NCBI GenBank assembly: GCA_032717465.1
Contig: CM064664.1
Span: 1,306,969-1,370,968 of the forward strand
DNA from: Coenobita brevimanus
Lineage: Eukaryota > Arthropoda > Malacostraca > Decapoda > Coenobitidae
Reading direction: 5' to 3'
DNA: 64,000 bases
How positions within the stretch are numbered: the stretch's first letter is position 1; the number at the start of each line of letters is the position of its first letter. The position numbers and the translations under genes are program-made. This document shows, piece by piece, positions 11,405-22,946 of this stretch. Under the pieces are notes generated by a model. It was not told the origin of the DNA and did not search any database. It worked only from the letters and a program-made list of their open reading frames with translations.

Positions 11405-12640
11405 CTGTAAAACATACATATACAGTGATATACGTACATATACAATTATATGAATGTGTGGCTGTTTCTTTATTGTCACAGGGGCGAGCAGTGATGTTTC
11501 GGACAGTGGAATGGTTTTGATAATACGAGCCATGAAAGAAAGTGTACCTCCTCGCATCTGCTACCGTCAGGAAGACTAAATTCTAATGTCATTCGCACCA
11601 TTTTTTTTTTTTTTTTTTTTGGCGGAGCTGCTTGGTATGTCCCGTTTCGTAAAGTAATTATGATCTTTTTCTGCATTTCTTAATGCAATTTTTCGGCTAC
11701 ATATTGCACACTCAAAAATAGTGAAAATGTCATGGAATAGTCAGATACTGGTTATAGTGAAGGTATGATGTATTATTCATTATTTTAGAGTTCATTTGAT
11801 TAGGGATGGCTAAAGTTCTTTCTTCGTCGAAAAAGGCAGACCAAATTAAAACTGCATGAAAGCAAAATTAATTTAACAATTCCATGCTGTGGTTTCCAGA
11901 AATCAACAAGTGTGAAGTAGCCTACCACTTACATGACAGTGGTGGCTGTAGTATAGGCTCGGGGTGGAAGTAACAATCCGAACCCACTCTTTATTCATCT
12001 GTACCATTAATATATATTCCAGCAAAGTGTTTAAGGATATGTTGTATAAAACCAGCAATATATATTCTTTAATTTCTTATTGCACGAGTCAAACATCGTA
12101 CAGGAAGAATCGTTGTACTTATACCTGTTAAATGTAACTAATATTTTTCCATTATATTTCTTCATCGCTCACTCTGATTTTCACCTGTGAATCTTATGTT
12201 AAACACTCACTTGAACCTGTCGTCTGGAGTTAACTGGAAAAGATAATAGAATTAACCTGACCAAGGCAGTGTTCATGGTACCAGAATAAGCAACTTTCTC
12301 CACTGACACATTCACATAAATGTAAATCGTATACTGTTGGCTCATGTTATGTAAAAGGGAAGGACAAAAAACACGACCATGAGAGGGTTAAATGCATCAT
12401 TGTCCTCGGTGAGTATAAAACAATAAACAATAATGGCAACAGACAGATATGGCACCATACTGGAATTCGCTAAAATGAAAAACCATATTGTGCTTCGTTA
12501 GAGTAAAGCACATTTGTGTAAAAATCCTGAAGGAGCTAAACAGAAGCAACTGCCTTGTAAAAATATAGTTACGTGTGTGACTAACACTGGAAGACGACCC
12601 CGGGCTGCTAATTGAGAATGTTCCACGTCTAAATTAAGTA
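11405..12640. other. Intron between the pore and M1 exons; nothing coding seen
   Basis: AT-rich, with a (T)22 run near 11602-11620. No repeat relationship to other parts of the window was recognised. Confidence 0.4.
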
Positions 12641-12648
12641 ATGATGAT

Positions 12649-12699
12649 AAACAACAACAATAACAACAACAACAACAACAACAACGACAAAACAACAAC

Positions 12700-12736
<37 letters not shown>
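12649..12736. repeat. (AAC)n(AAT)n compound microsatellite
   Basis: About ten AAC units followed by about fifteen AAT units, beside IR exon 12972-12813. Long poly-Leu or poly-Ile open frames over it are artefacts. Confidence 0.95.
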
Positions 12737-12740
<4 letters not shown>

Positions 12741-12812
12741 CAAGGAACCGTTTACTGCTGCCTATTATTATTAATACTGGGTGTGTCTGTGCCTGACCAC
12801 TTGCATGTTTAC

Positions 12813-12972
12813 CATGACGAGTGTGAAGCAGACAGTCAGCGCACAAGCCAAGACACCGATCCACACTTGGCCACTCAGTGGGTAGTAGAAGCTCAGCCAA
12901 CTGGGTGTTACGGCAGGCGTGGCCATGGCGAATTTAGCAGCACTTTGATCATAGGCGAAAGTGAAATCCCAT
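12813..12972 (-). CDS. Ionotropic receptor, exon encoding end of S1 and first membrane helix
   Basis: The acceptor is GTTTCCAG, and the donor ATG/GTAAAC at 12812-12811 is chosen because it restores phase 0 for the following exon (160 bp, 1 + 53 codons). It encodes WDFTFAYDQSAAKFAMATP, then PSWLSFYYPLSGQVW, then the hydrophobic stretch IGVLACALTVCFTLVM. In divergent arthropod IRs the S1 lobe ends 'rYDFTysYe...faMakP...P.WqslyyPL...VW' and runs directly into M1, so the match is in both content and order. The split first codon joins AG from the preceding exon with A here to give Arg. Confidence 0.9.
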
Positions 12973-13060
12973 CTGGAAACAGTGTTAGAAATAAATAGGC
13001 CACGTTTGTAGATGTTATAGCCATTTCTTACATCCAACCATAGGAAAGAATTTGTTCTCG

Positions 13061-13174
13061 AACAACAACAACAACAACAACAATAATAATAATAATAATA
13101 AAAACAACAACAACAATAATAACAATAATAATAATAATAATAATAATAAAAATAAATAATTAATAATAACAAAA

Positions 13175-13216
<42 letters not shown>

Positions 13217-13256
13217 TCAATGAAAACAACAACAATAATAATAATAATAATAATTA
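13061..13256. repeat. (AAC)n/(AAT)n microsatellite tract
   Basis: Nearly 200 bp of alternating AAC and AAT blocks, with short AAAAT interruptions. It lies in the intron just upstream (in gene direction) of the M1 exon. Confidence 0.95.
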
Positions 13257-13299
13257 AGAATGAAAGTAGAGCATTCGGAATCCGAATGCCAATCGCCCA

Positions 13300-13725
13300 C
13301 CTGAATATGCTGTTGGACAAGTCCAAGATTTTGGCCATATCTTGATATGCTGAAGGTTTCCTGTTGATAGCTCAAGCCAATTATGAGATATAATTGTGCC
13401 ACAGGCGGGCTGTAAATAATACTTGATTTTTGGCAGTCGTGTTTCTGATCTAAACCTTGACCCTGATTACCCATTTTCGAACTAGGCTAAGATTTCGGTC
13501 GTATCTTGATACCTGGAAGGATTTATGTTGATATATCAAGCCGTTCATGAGATATAACGGTGCTAAAGGAGGGCGATAACAAGTAGTTGACCTTTGGTAG
13601 CCATTTTGGTGACCTTGACCTTGACCCCGTGTGGCGACGTTTTGAACTCGACCGAGATTTTGGCCATATCTTGAGGCCGTGAAGGTTTCAAGTGGATAGG
13701 TCAAGCCATTCATGAGGTATAATGG

Positions 13726-13789
<64 letters not shown>

Positions 13790-14180
13790 AGGCAGGGAAA
13801 AACATTATTGCTCCACTTCGTAAGGTGGGTGATAACTAGAGGCCCTCCCAACGGTGGAATCACACCAACCGCAAGCCAATACATATCTAGCGCGGCTTGG
13901 AATATGACCTTGACCTTGACCTACTTTCACCAATTTCTAACTCGAAGATTTTGATCCCTACTACACACCTGTAAAATTTTATGATGATATCTTGAGCGGT
14001 TGCGAATTTATCATGGAGACAGACACACAGAGCTTGACCTACTTTCACCAATTTCGAACTCGTGATCGATTATTTATCTACTACAGAGCTGTAAAATTTT
14101 GTAATGATAACTTGAGCGGTCGTGAAATTATCGTGCCAGCAGAAACACCGACAGACAGACAGAATGACGGGCGAATTTAA
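13300..14180. repeat. Cluster of degenerate ~150-bp repeats
   Basis: Five diverged units share the order GACCTTGACC, then TTCGAACTCG/TTTCGAACT, then GATTTTGGCCATATCTTGA, then GAAGGTTT..GTTGATA, then AGCTCAAGCC/CTTGAGCGG, and ATGAGATATAA or GTGAAATTATC. They start near 13309, 13480, 13640, 13905 and 14030. The last two differ most and end with GACAGACAGACAG. A (CA)29 tract sits at the end of the third. No coding or RNA function is evident. Confidence 0.7.
13731..13788. repeat. (CA)29 microsatellite
   Basis: An uninterrupted CA tract of about 58 bp within the degenerate-repeat cluster. Confidence 0.98.
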
Positions 14181-14212
14181 ATCAATACCAGCTTTGCTAT
14201 CGCAGATAATAA

Positions 14213-14274
14213 TAGTACTACTACTACTACTACGACTACGACTACTACTGCTACTACTACTACTACTACTATTA
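14213..14274. repeat. (TAC)n microsatellite
   Basis: About twenty TAC/ACT triplets with two CGA and one TGC interruption. Confidence 0.95.
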
Positions 14275-14279
14275 CAGCT

Positions 14280-15047
14280 GAAACTGAAGTCCCATCTGGA
14301 AACTACCGAAATATTACATATTTTTTTACATTTCCATCTTCATCATCTTCCCATGGCTCCATGCATACCCTCCAGATCATTTCCTTTACCATTGAACATT
14401 GTCAGACTACAAGAAGCTATGGTATATTATTTACAACTCCATCACCATCATCCTATCCATCTATCCTTCCCAGTTCTGTTTATCATGTTGAGAAGACGAA
14501 AATAACCAAGAATTAGGCGCAGGTAAAATATTTTTTTCGTAGATGAATCTATAGTCCTTCTTGGACGCACTACCAGACTATAACATGTTGATACTGACAT
14601 TTTTGTTTTCATCGGCTGAAATAAGATTCTTTTTAAAAGATGAGTTAACCGAGCCAGTTTCTAACCCCTTCATTATGGGATGGACTTTCTTAGGCTTACT
14701 AATGTTGCTTAGTAACATAAGTGAACCAAAAGAAGTGTAATTATTCTGAACAAGCAAAAGAAGGCAATATATACAGAATGCAGTTCCACATTTGTAGGCA
14801 GTCATTAGAGGAATGCTCTTGACTTTTGTGCACTGACAGATTCATTTTTTAGTTACTTCACTTCAGCAAGTAAAACAAAATTCAAAAATGATTTTCCTCA
14901 TCACTTACGTTATTTATAATTAATAAGACATTAGGCAATTTCAGGTCAGATAGGCTACCTCTATCTTTTGACAATGTATAGCTTTTCTTTGCTGTATAAA
15001 ACTATTTGGGATTAAACCGGATTGTTACTCTTAGCTTAGAATCTCAC
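14280..15047. other. Intron between exons 15124-15048 and 12972-12813; nothing identified
   Basis: AT-rich with short homopolymers. No coding signal matching the receptor was seen. Confidence 0.4.
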
Positions 15048-15124
15048 CTCTCTAGGTCTTGTGAAATAACACCATATATCACTGTTGCCATGAATGATTT
15101 ACGAATCTGCACCTGATCTGTCAC
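15048..15124 (-). CDS. Ionotropic receptor, short exon in the S1 lobe
   Basis: The acceptor is ACTTTCAG and the donor AG/GTGAGATTC; 77 bp (25 codons plus two bases). It encodes VTDQVQIRKSFMATVIYGV followed by ISQDLER. In IRs this is the segment between 'LP....W.eV' and 'YDFTy', usually 'te.v..R..fm..v......rl.r'. Length, phase on both sides and content fit exactly between the exons at 31423-31252 and 12972-12813. The exon alone would not be recognisable, so confidence rests on the phase fit. Confidence 0.82.
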
Positions 15125-15827
15125 CTGAAAGTAAAAATAACATTAAAATATAAAAATGAAAGCCCCAATTTATATATATATATATATACACCCAACGTTG
15201 CTTAACTTTGCTGATCGGACGGGAAGCGGTGTACTCAACGTGGTAAGGCCGTTGGCATATATACTCGTATCTCATTTTTACCATAAACTCTTTCAGCGAA
15301 ATGTTTCGAACTAAAAGTTATTATATAGCATTCCTTAAATCTTATCTAGATGCCCTTCCTAATTTGAAAGAAACTGATCATTTTAGTGCACAATAAAGTA
15401 CGAGCCAAAGGCTCCAAGTATAATAATGTATTGTTCTTCCTAGGAAGAACGATAACAAATTGTCACGTTTATTTCGAGATGTCTGGACTGGACACATAGT
15501 TTAAATGTTTAGAGGTCACAGGCAGTGTGAAATACAGATTGATGACAGTTCCTGATTTGATCATTTTTATACATGAGGACTGAGAAAACCGGTAACCCTT
15601 GCAAACAGGAAAGGGGACTAGGGTTCTCTGCTTGGCGGATGCTACAGTATATGGCTTGCGTTATTGGGGAGGGACAGAGGCATTCACTTCAGAAGAGTAA
15701 TGATCTTTGAAATATCAGTAAAATTTGGCAGGATATGCAACGCTTTAGTGAAGTGTGAGAAGCACCCTGCCACAAAGAAGCAGGGGGATGACAGGAAGGT
15801 ATTCCTTTACCTCCACTGTGTTTTGAA

Positions 15828-15830
<3 letters not shown>
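15125..15830. other. Intronic DNA, nothing identified
   Basis: The start of the 16.1-kb intron, on the exon-15124 side. It contains a short (AT)9 run near 15171-15189. Confidence 0.35.

Positions 15831-15884
<54 letters not shown>
15831..15884. repeat. (GA)n microsatellite
   Basis: About 27 GA units. The RE-RE-RE open frame across it is not a gene. Confidence 0.97.
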
Positions 15885-15887
<3 letters not shown>

Positions 15888-16317
15888 CTTACAGTCAAAA
15901 TTATCACATGGACAAAGTCAGCAAACTCTCCATGGAGAATGGACGATCTAAGGCAATTTTCTTTTTATTTTCTAGTTTCACCAGTTAGGGAATAAATAGA
16001 ATGCAACATAAATTATTGCTTTCGGTACCAACATTTTAAAAAAGAAATATAATAATATCCTGTAAATAATAAATTTAATAACATCCTGTAAACATGGAGA
16101 TATATATCAAAACAGATGTAGTGTCGAAAGAAACCCATCGGTGCATACCAAATCAAGAAAAAAAGACGTCACTCACAAGCAGTGTGCACTATGGTTGAAA
16201 TTATCTATTTACATACTGAGGGTTCAGAAAAGACACCAAATAGGATATCCCTGGAGTTTATCATGCAGTTCTAGGTGGCAATGACGAGACCGATGCCAGG
16301 GACAGTTTGTACTGTAT
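15885..16317. other. Flank of the Gypsy insertion; possible weak LINE RNase H relic
   Basis: Mostly AT-rich. At 16225-16300 a translation with stops gives GIPGVYHAVLGGNDETDARDS-like text, faintly like the last RNase H motif of a LINE. I give this little weight. Bases 16314-16317 (GTAT) are the left target-site copy of the Gypsy element. Confidence 0.3.
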
Positions 16318-16664
16318 TGTTACATCCTCGTCCGACTCTGCCACAGACTCCAACAGCAGTAGTACAGTATAGGAAGGACATTGCCCAATGAGCTGCTCTT
16401 CCTATGGTCAGCCCTTAGGCGTGCAGCACACAAGATCAGCTGAGGCGAAAATAAACACTGACTCCTTAAAGTTCAGTCTTTATTTTCCAAGTAATTCCAC
16501 TCAATGCTTTCCAACTTCACTCCACTGTTCCCACAAGCACTGGAGCTATATGAACTTTACTAACTGCTATTACACATAATGCTTGTCAACACTTTACTGT
16601 TAGTACACTTAATGCTTGCCAACACTTCACTTATTACCCAAGTACTGAAAATAATTACACCTAA

Positions 16665-17760
16665 CTGCAGCTTCTACACCCTCATCCCACCACCAAGTTA
16701 CTTTATGTCTTGGTGGTCCTCTTGTCCAACCGCATGTTACATCAGTAACTCTCAAGAAATTGTTCTTGAGGACTCTATACTGTTCATTAACGCCTCTGTC
16801 TATAGCTCCCTGCTCAGCCACCACTCTCCTCAACTCGCTATAGAATGCATCCCTTACTATTTGGTTTTTCAGCTTCCATATTCTCCTCCTAGGAACATAA
16901 GTCCTCTTTTTCATCACTTGTTCTTCAAGCACCATATCACAAATCAATAGTTTGTGCTGCTGCACACACTCCTCACTTCCTATAACTTTAACATCCCTCA
17001 CTAACCTCCTATCGGCCCTCCTAACCAGAAAATAATCTATCTGACTGCTATTTCCCCCAGACTCATACGTAATTAACCTACTGTCTCTATTTCTAAAATA
17101 TGTGTTGCACACAATCATGTCCGTTGCCTCCCCAAACTCGAGTATCCTTTCCCCTTCTGCATTCCTTATACCATATGCACATCCCCCAATGCACTCCTTC
17201 ATAACCTTGTGCTGCTTCACCTACATGACCATTTAAGTCCCCTCCCAAAATCACTATCTCATTATCCCGCATACCACCCACTACACATATTGAATCATCC
17301 CAAAATCTATCTTTCTCTGCTTCATCCAATCCTGCCTGTGGAGCATATGCTGATATAATCTCAGCTGTCTTTCTACCCAACAGAATTTTCACTACCAATA
17401 TCCTATTGTTTGCTCTCAAAACATTCATAACATATTCCACCCATTTCTCCACAACCATCATACCAACACCTCCATATCCGTCTGTCCCCCCCCTGCCAAA
17501 ACAACTTATAGCAACAGTCCTTCCCAACAATCTTTCTGGCTGATCCACCCCTGTACCGGACTTCCTGCAAACACCCCACATCCACCCACCTCCTACTGAA
17601 TGCCTCAATGACTTTCCCCGTTCTTCCCCTCAAACTTCCCACACTCCATGAACCCACCCTCATCCAGTTGGGTGATTTACTGTCCTCAGGCTTGCTTTGA
17701 AACTTATTTTCTTTTGTCATCTTCAGTATTAATAAAGGGGGATAGACATAGCACAGGCCC
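16665..17760 (-). mobile_element. LINE (family L-Z) endonuclease half, inverted
   Basis: An APE-type endonuclease on the minus strand, in three frames: 17720-17403 (VGSWSVGSLRGRTGKVIEAF, CLQEVRYRGGS), 17608-17093 (ISAYAPQAGLDEAEKDRFW, ILGGDLNGHVGE) and 17220-16665 (MIVCNTYFRNRDSRL, SQIDYFLVR, VTWWWDEGVEAAV). The catalytic Asp/Asn of GDLNGHVG are kept. The reading ends abruptly at EAAV (16665), and the missing continuation VKEKRRLFREWKKGG is found on the other strand at about 18472, so these are two halves of one LINE separated by an inversion. Frameshifts show it is inactive. Confidence 0.85.
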
Positions 17761-18471
17761 CACTCACTGCACAGTCCCAGGTCCAGGCAATGGATCTGGG
17801 ACCCCTAGCCCACCAGCTTACCAGTGGCTGTGGTAGTGGCCTCGGGGCACCCTGCCAGGACAGCTGCAGTAATGACAGTGAAAGTGAAAGCTTTGCTCCC
17901 TACGCTAGTTTACTGGACAAGAAAGTGAATGTCTGAAGTGAAAATAAACTACTATTACTGAAGGAAACTTATGAATATATACTGTATATATAAATAAGTG
18001 TAATAAAGTACTGGAAATATAAAGTGTGAGTGTTTTTATGAATAATAAATGACAGAATACCAGTGTGGAACTGGCGCGGGTGGAAAGCTCGTACGCGCTC
18101 GTAATTTACATTGCTTTCACTGTGCTTTTTTTTTTTTTAGTATGGATTCCAAACTGCTTGATATTCATAGGATAGTGTTTCTAGTGATAATATCATGCAG
18201 TGGTAATCATATTACAGGGTGTCGTGAAGTGTAAAGTGGAGACTTCGTTACCCAACTTCAGAAGTCTCCAGAAGTCCTACGGCAGTCGACAAAGGCTCAA
18301 CAAACATCCCAGGGGAAAGCTCAAGGTATATGCCATAGGTATATTTAATTATAATATTCTGGAACTAATAACTGATTTTTGGCAAATATTTTTAAAAAGT
18401 AAGTCAGAGCGCTATTATCCCCACGGGGCGGGCACGGACCGTTTCCGACATCCCCGCGGTTAAGGGGTTAG
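17761..18471 (-). other. Inverted segment: LINE 5' leader and piggyBac left end
   Basis: This stretch lies between the two LINE halves. Read on the minus strand it begins with the piggyBac terminus (18471-18451), continues through AT-rich piggyBac subterminal DNA and ends with the presumed 5' leader of the LINE, but I cannot place the boundary between the two. No coding frame of interest. Confidence 0.5.
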
Positions 18472-20545
18472 TTAAGGAGAAAAGAAGGCTTTTCCGGGAA
18501 TGGAAGAAGGGTGGTAGCAAAGAGGAATATTTGGCTGCCAAGCGGAGGGCTAGAAGAGAGGTATACAGGGCAAAGTCTGAGTCACAGAGATTTTTACTTG
18601 ATAACCTAAATCATGGGGAAAGGAAAAATATGATATTTAGGGTGGCAGGTCAGGTGAAGAGGGATAATCGGGATATTATAGGTGAGCAGTGTGTGAAGAA
18701 TGATGAAGGAAGGGTAGTGGTGAACAGTGAGGATATTAAAGTTGCATGGAGAAAGCATTATAACCGGTGGTTGAATGAGGAGTTTGACTGGGACAGGGAA
18801 GGTCTGGAGCCAGCAGATCCAGCATCTGGCCCTTGGCCTTTGATTGATGCTGCTACTGTGAGTGAGGCACTTGGCAGGATGAAGGTGGGGAAGGCAGCAG
18901 GTATGTCTGGGTTGACTGCCGAAATGCTGAAGGCCTCAGGCGATACAGGGGTGAGGTTAGTCACTGACCTGATAAATAGGATTATTTATGAGTGTGTTGT
19001 CCCAGATGATTGGCTGAAGAGTGTAATTGTATATGTGTATAAAGGGAAGGGTGATGCCCTGGAAAGAGGAAATTATAGAGGTATAAAGCTTTTCGATCAG
19101 ATAATGAAGGTAATGGAGAGAGTTTTAGAAGGTATGATTAGAGAAAGAGTGAATATTGATGAGATGCAGTTTGGGTTTATGCCAGATACGGGGACCACTG
19201 ATGTTATATTCATTGTTCGACGGCTTTAGGAAAAATATATTGGTAGGAGAAGGGATCTTTATTTTGTTTTTGTTGATTTGGAAAAGGCTTTTGACAGAGT
19301 CCCTAGAGAGGTGGTGAAGTGGGCAATGAGAAAGCTTGGCTTGGAGGAGTGGCTGGTTAGGGTGGATATGGCTATGTATGTGGGTGCTCACACCCAGGTA
19401 AGAGTGAATGGAGATTTGAGTGATGAGTTTTCCGTAAATGTTGGTGTGCATCATGGGTCAGTCTTGAGTTCCATGTTGTTTATCATGGTACTTGAAGCCC
19501 TTTCACGTGACTTTAGAAACGGACTCCCGTGGGAGTTGTTGTATGCTGATGATTTGGTGTTGATTGCAGAGAACGAAAGGGAGCCGGAGGAAAGGTTTAG
19601 GAAGTAGAGAGTTGGTATGGGGCACAAGGGCTTAAGGGTAAATGCAGATAAAACAAAAGTGATGATATCTAGGGTTGGTAGCGGTACTGTCAAAGACGAG
19701 GGAGAGTGGCCATGTGCAGTTTGCCACAGGGGCGTGGGAAGTAATTCCATCTTGTGCGGTGTTTGTGATAAATGGGTGCATAAGAGATGTAGTGGAATCA
19801 GAGGTAGACTGCGAGATAATGCTGATTTTATGTGTGCGGCATGTCAGGGTGAGCAGGTGGAGATTGTCAGACGTGAAAGGATTGAACTTGCTGGTGAATC
19901 TCTTGAGTGTGTGGAAGAGTTTTGTTATTTGGGAGACATGTTGTGTGCTGGAGGTGGGGCTGGAGCTAGCTCTGTGGCTAGGGTGAGAAGTGGTTGGAAG
20001 AAGTTCAGGGAGCTCTTGCCTCTCGTGACATTGAGAGGACTCTCCCTAAGTGCTGAGGAGTCTTTGTATGCAGCATGTGTTAGGAGTGTAATGCTGTATG
20101 GTAGTGAGATCTGGGCAGTGAAGGAGGAAGATATTCGCCGGCTCAGACGTACAGAAATGACAATGATTTGGTGGATGTGCAGTGCGTCCCTGCGTCCAAG
20201 GCCTGGAGGGGCTGGGTTTACAATGGAAGATTTGAGAGAGAGGATGGGACTGAAGTGTATTGGTGTTGTGATGAGGAGAGGTAGATTGATATGGTTTGGA
20301 CATGTGGAGAGGATGGGGGAAGATAATTGGGTGAGGAAGATGAGAAGTGTTAATATTGGGGGTGGGGTTATGAGGGGTAGACCGAGAAAGACATGGGACG
20401 AGGTCATTAAGTGTGACCTCAGGGTTAAGGGACTGAACAGGGAGGCTGCAATGGATCGTGCAGCTTGGAGAGCCGCCATTAGGTTACCAATGCTGACACA
20501 TGCAAGCATGTTGGAGCCTTTAAAAACGAAAACGAAAACGATTTC
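18472..20545 (+). mobile_element. LINE (family L-Z) reverse transcriptase half with embedded zinc finger
   Basis: Reading on the plus strand: basic linker (KRRARREVYRAKSESQRF), GKAAGMSGLTAEML, VIVYVYKGKGDAL, NYRGIKL, MQFGFMPDTGTTDVIF, then (after a stop at 19227) VFVDLEKAFDRVPREV, HHGSVLSSMLF, LLYADDLVLIAE (YADD catalytic), and after a stop at 19605 the frame 19617-20732. This last part holds a Cys/His-rich module at about residues 22-72 (CAVCH..., CGVCDKWVHKRC, FMCAAC) and a C-terminus with LIWFGHVERM, RGRPRKTWDEVI and DRAAWR. The zinc module replaces what is a plain linker in other LINEs here. The 3' end is an (AAAACG)3 tail at about 20523-20541. Three frames, so not functional. Confidence 0.88.
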
Positions 20546-20728
20546 TATTTACATTTTCTCTTTTATTTACATTATTTACATTTCTATTTTATTTACACTA
20601 TGCTATGCACTGTCACTTGCAGTAACTTATAATACTATTTTCCATTGTTCAATTATATCTGCATCCATTGCTTTCACTTGCTATTTACACATCAATTACA
20701 CATTATTTACATTTACACTTGCACTGTT

Positions 20729-22946
20729 TTAGAAATGCTTCTGGCTGTGGTAATCAAAGAAGCAGGGTACACAGAGGGGAAACTGGCACTCAGCACACAG
20801 CCAAGAGATGCGTTTGTGCTCAGGTGTGCATCTGGTGGTATGTGCACACACCTGGCACCTGCAGATCGCATCCTTCCCCTTCGTAGTGGCAGACATTTGC
20901 ACCAGTCTGTGTCGATCCATGTATGCCCTCTGCTCAAGTCTGTCGGGAAGTCTTACAGGATGGTGCCTTGGAGCTGCTGCTGTCACCCTACCATATCTCT
21001 CAAGCAGCTGTTGAACACAGGTCCTGGTGAACAACCTCACGGAGAATGACTTGGGTGGCTTTACCTTCATCTTGTACAGGATGAAGGCATTCAGCACCGT
21101 CATGTCAATGAGATGAAGAAACTTTCCTGTACCACCTAGTATTCTTCCTGAGGCAGTCAATCTCTCCAGTCATCATGTCGAACTTGTCCATCAGCCGCAT
21201 GTTGATATTATACTCGATGACAGTGTCAGGTTTCATCACATGTTCGCCTGTCCTACGGTTGACCTTCCCACTGTCTTCCAGTTCCCCCTTGTGTTCAATG
21301 GTAAGCATGTCCATGACCCTCTTGTCATGCCACCATATTGCCAGCATCTTCTCAGACTTGCATAGGTGCACGTCTCCCCATTGCAAAGTTCCTGCCTCGG
21401 GGACTTTGGGGAAGTGGGCACAATTGCTCTTGACAGTGCCGCAGGAGCTGATGCCGTGCTCTGAAAGGTATTTAGCAAGTTTCGGTGGTGTATAATAGTT
21501 GTCAGTATACAGCACATGATTCCCACCAAAATACCTTTCAAGCAGCACTTTCACTACACAGACGGAGAAGCCAAGGGGGAGTATTTTGTCCAGATCAACA
21601 GTGCTGGCTGAATAGATGATGAAGTCAAGGATGTACCCTGTCTTACAGTTGCACAATACAAAGAACTTTATTCCAAACCAATGATGTTTGCTTGAAATGT
21701 ACTGTACGAACCTCAGACATCCTCTGAACAGAACCAAGGATTCATCTATGACAATCTTCTGAAAGGGGTGGAAGAATGACATAAATTTATCTTTGATTCT
21801 GTTAAGAATCTCTCGAATCTTCCAGAGTGGGTCAGTCTGGGAAGGTACATTGTTGTTGGTGAAGTGCAGGTTTCCCATGATGTTACGGAACTGATCTCTG
21901 GCCATGTACTTACTGAAGGTGGGTGATAGTAGTAAAGGGTCCATGGACCAGTAATCTTCCAGCTCATGCTTCCGTGAATGAGGCATGAGAAGCATGAGGG
22001 TGAAGAACACATACTGTTCCTGCACTTCAAGCACGGTCCACTGTTGCATTTTCCCTGTACCTGCACCAGTTGCAGCACGTTGTGACTTGTACCTGTTGGT
22101 CTCATCACGTATGTGCTGCATGACTTCGTTATCAAGGAAGGTCAAAAGGTAGTCCACACACTCAGCATCCTCGTCAAGAGTGAAGGCAGGCTGTATACCT
22201 GAGGAACTCTCGTCAAAGTGGAGTTGTTCCGGGACGAAATCGGAACCTTCCGTCAACATGAAGGCGTCCAGGGTTCCCTCTTGTGGCGGTGTAGGCTGGA
22301 TGAGGGTGGACGAGGGTGGCTGTGAGGCAGACTGGATCGTTTCAAGGTCACTCTGCCCGACCCTAGGTTGCCGTGTACCACTAGCAGCCCTTACTCTAGA
22401 AACAATTCTACTTTTATGACGAGTAAGGGATTTACCTCGTCCCCTACGGCCTGCCTTCATTGTAGGTGCTGGTGGAGACTCCAACGATGAAGACTCAGGA
22501 AAAATTTTGGCTGAAGAGGTGGAAGATATTAGTGAAGTGGGGCTGGGAAAGCAGGGAGGTGATTCACCTCGGGACTTATGGCGGGCTGGGTCACACGGGG
22601 CCTTTGTTCTGAGGTTAACCCGCCTCCTCTTCACTCCTTTCCCAAATTCCTTCCCTTGCTGCACTAAGGGCTCCTTTCCCTTGGAGCCAGGATGTACTTG
22701 GGACACTGAAGCACTCGTACTGGGAGTTTCTGTCACCATTTCCTCCACAGGCTCATCACACGATTCACCAGAAAGATCAAAGTCACTATCCATCATTATC
22801 ATTGATAAATCAGCCAGTTCACGTTCAACAGCAGAGTCACTTAGTCCTTTACCCCTTCCCACATGATGTTTAGTAGGGGTAGAGGTCACAGGGCCCTTTG
22901 CGGTGGGCTCAGAAGCGGCGGAATTGGATAGGCGCGAATCCGACAT
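20729..22946 (-). pseudogene. piggyBac transposase, one frameshift
   Basis: A 613-codon frame (22946-21105) starting MSDSRLSNSAAS, with a disordered Ser/Pro-rich N-terminal third, a nuclear-type basic stretch (KGVKRRRVNL), then the DDE_Tnp_1_7 core. The three catalytic aspartates of the family are visible in VIDESLVLFRG, HVLYTDNYYT and AIWWHDKRVMD. The frame closes near 21105-21120. The rest continues one frame over (to 20729) with KFLHLIDMTVLNAFILYKM, a basic stretch, and a C-terminal cysteine-rich zinc module (CRCQVCAHTTRC, WLCAECQFPLCVPCF). The shift looks like a single-base change, so the copy is recently inactivated: everything else is open over about 740 codons. It would bind the TTAA-flanked termini and cut and paste the DNA in the nucleus. 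Confidence 0.9.

Noticed and set aside
13450..13884. Open frames with long CVCVCV, RERERE, LSLSLS, IYIYIY or LLLLL stretches (also at 12.5-13.3, 15.7-15.9, 32.3-32.6 and 62.2-62.5 kb)
   Set aside because: They are translations of di- and trinucleotide microsatellites and have no flanking coding signal.
16661..20545. Twin-primed 5' inversion of a LINE
   Set aside because: The inverted segment also includes the left end of the host piggyBac element, which twin priming would not move.
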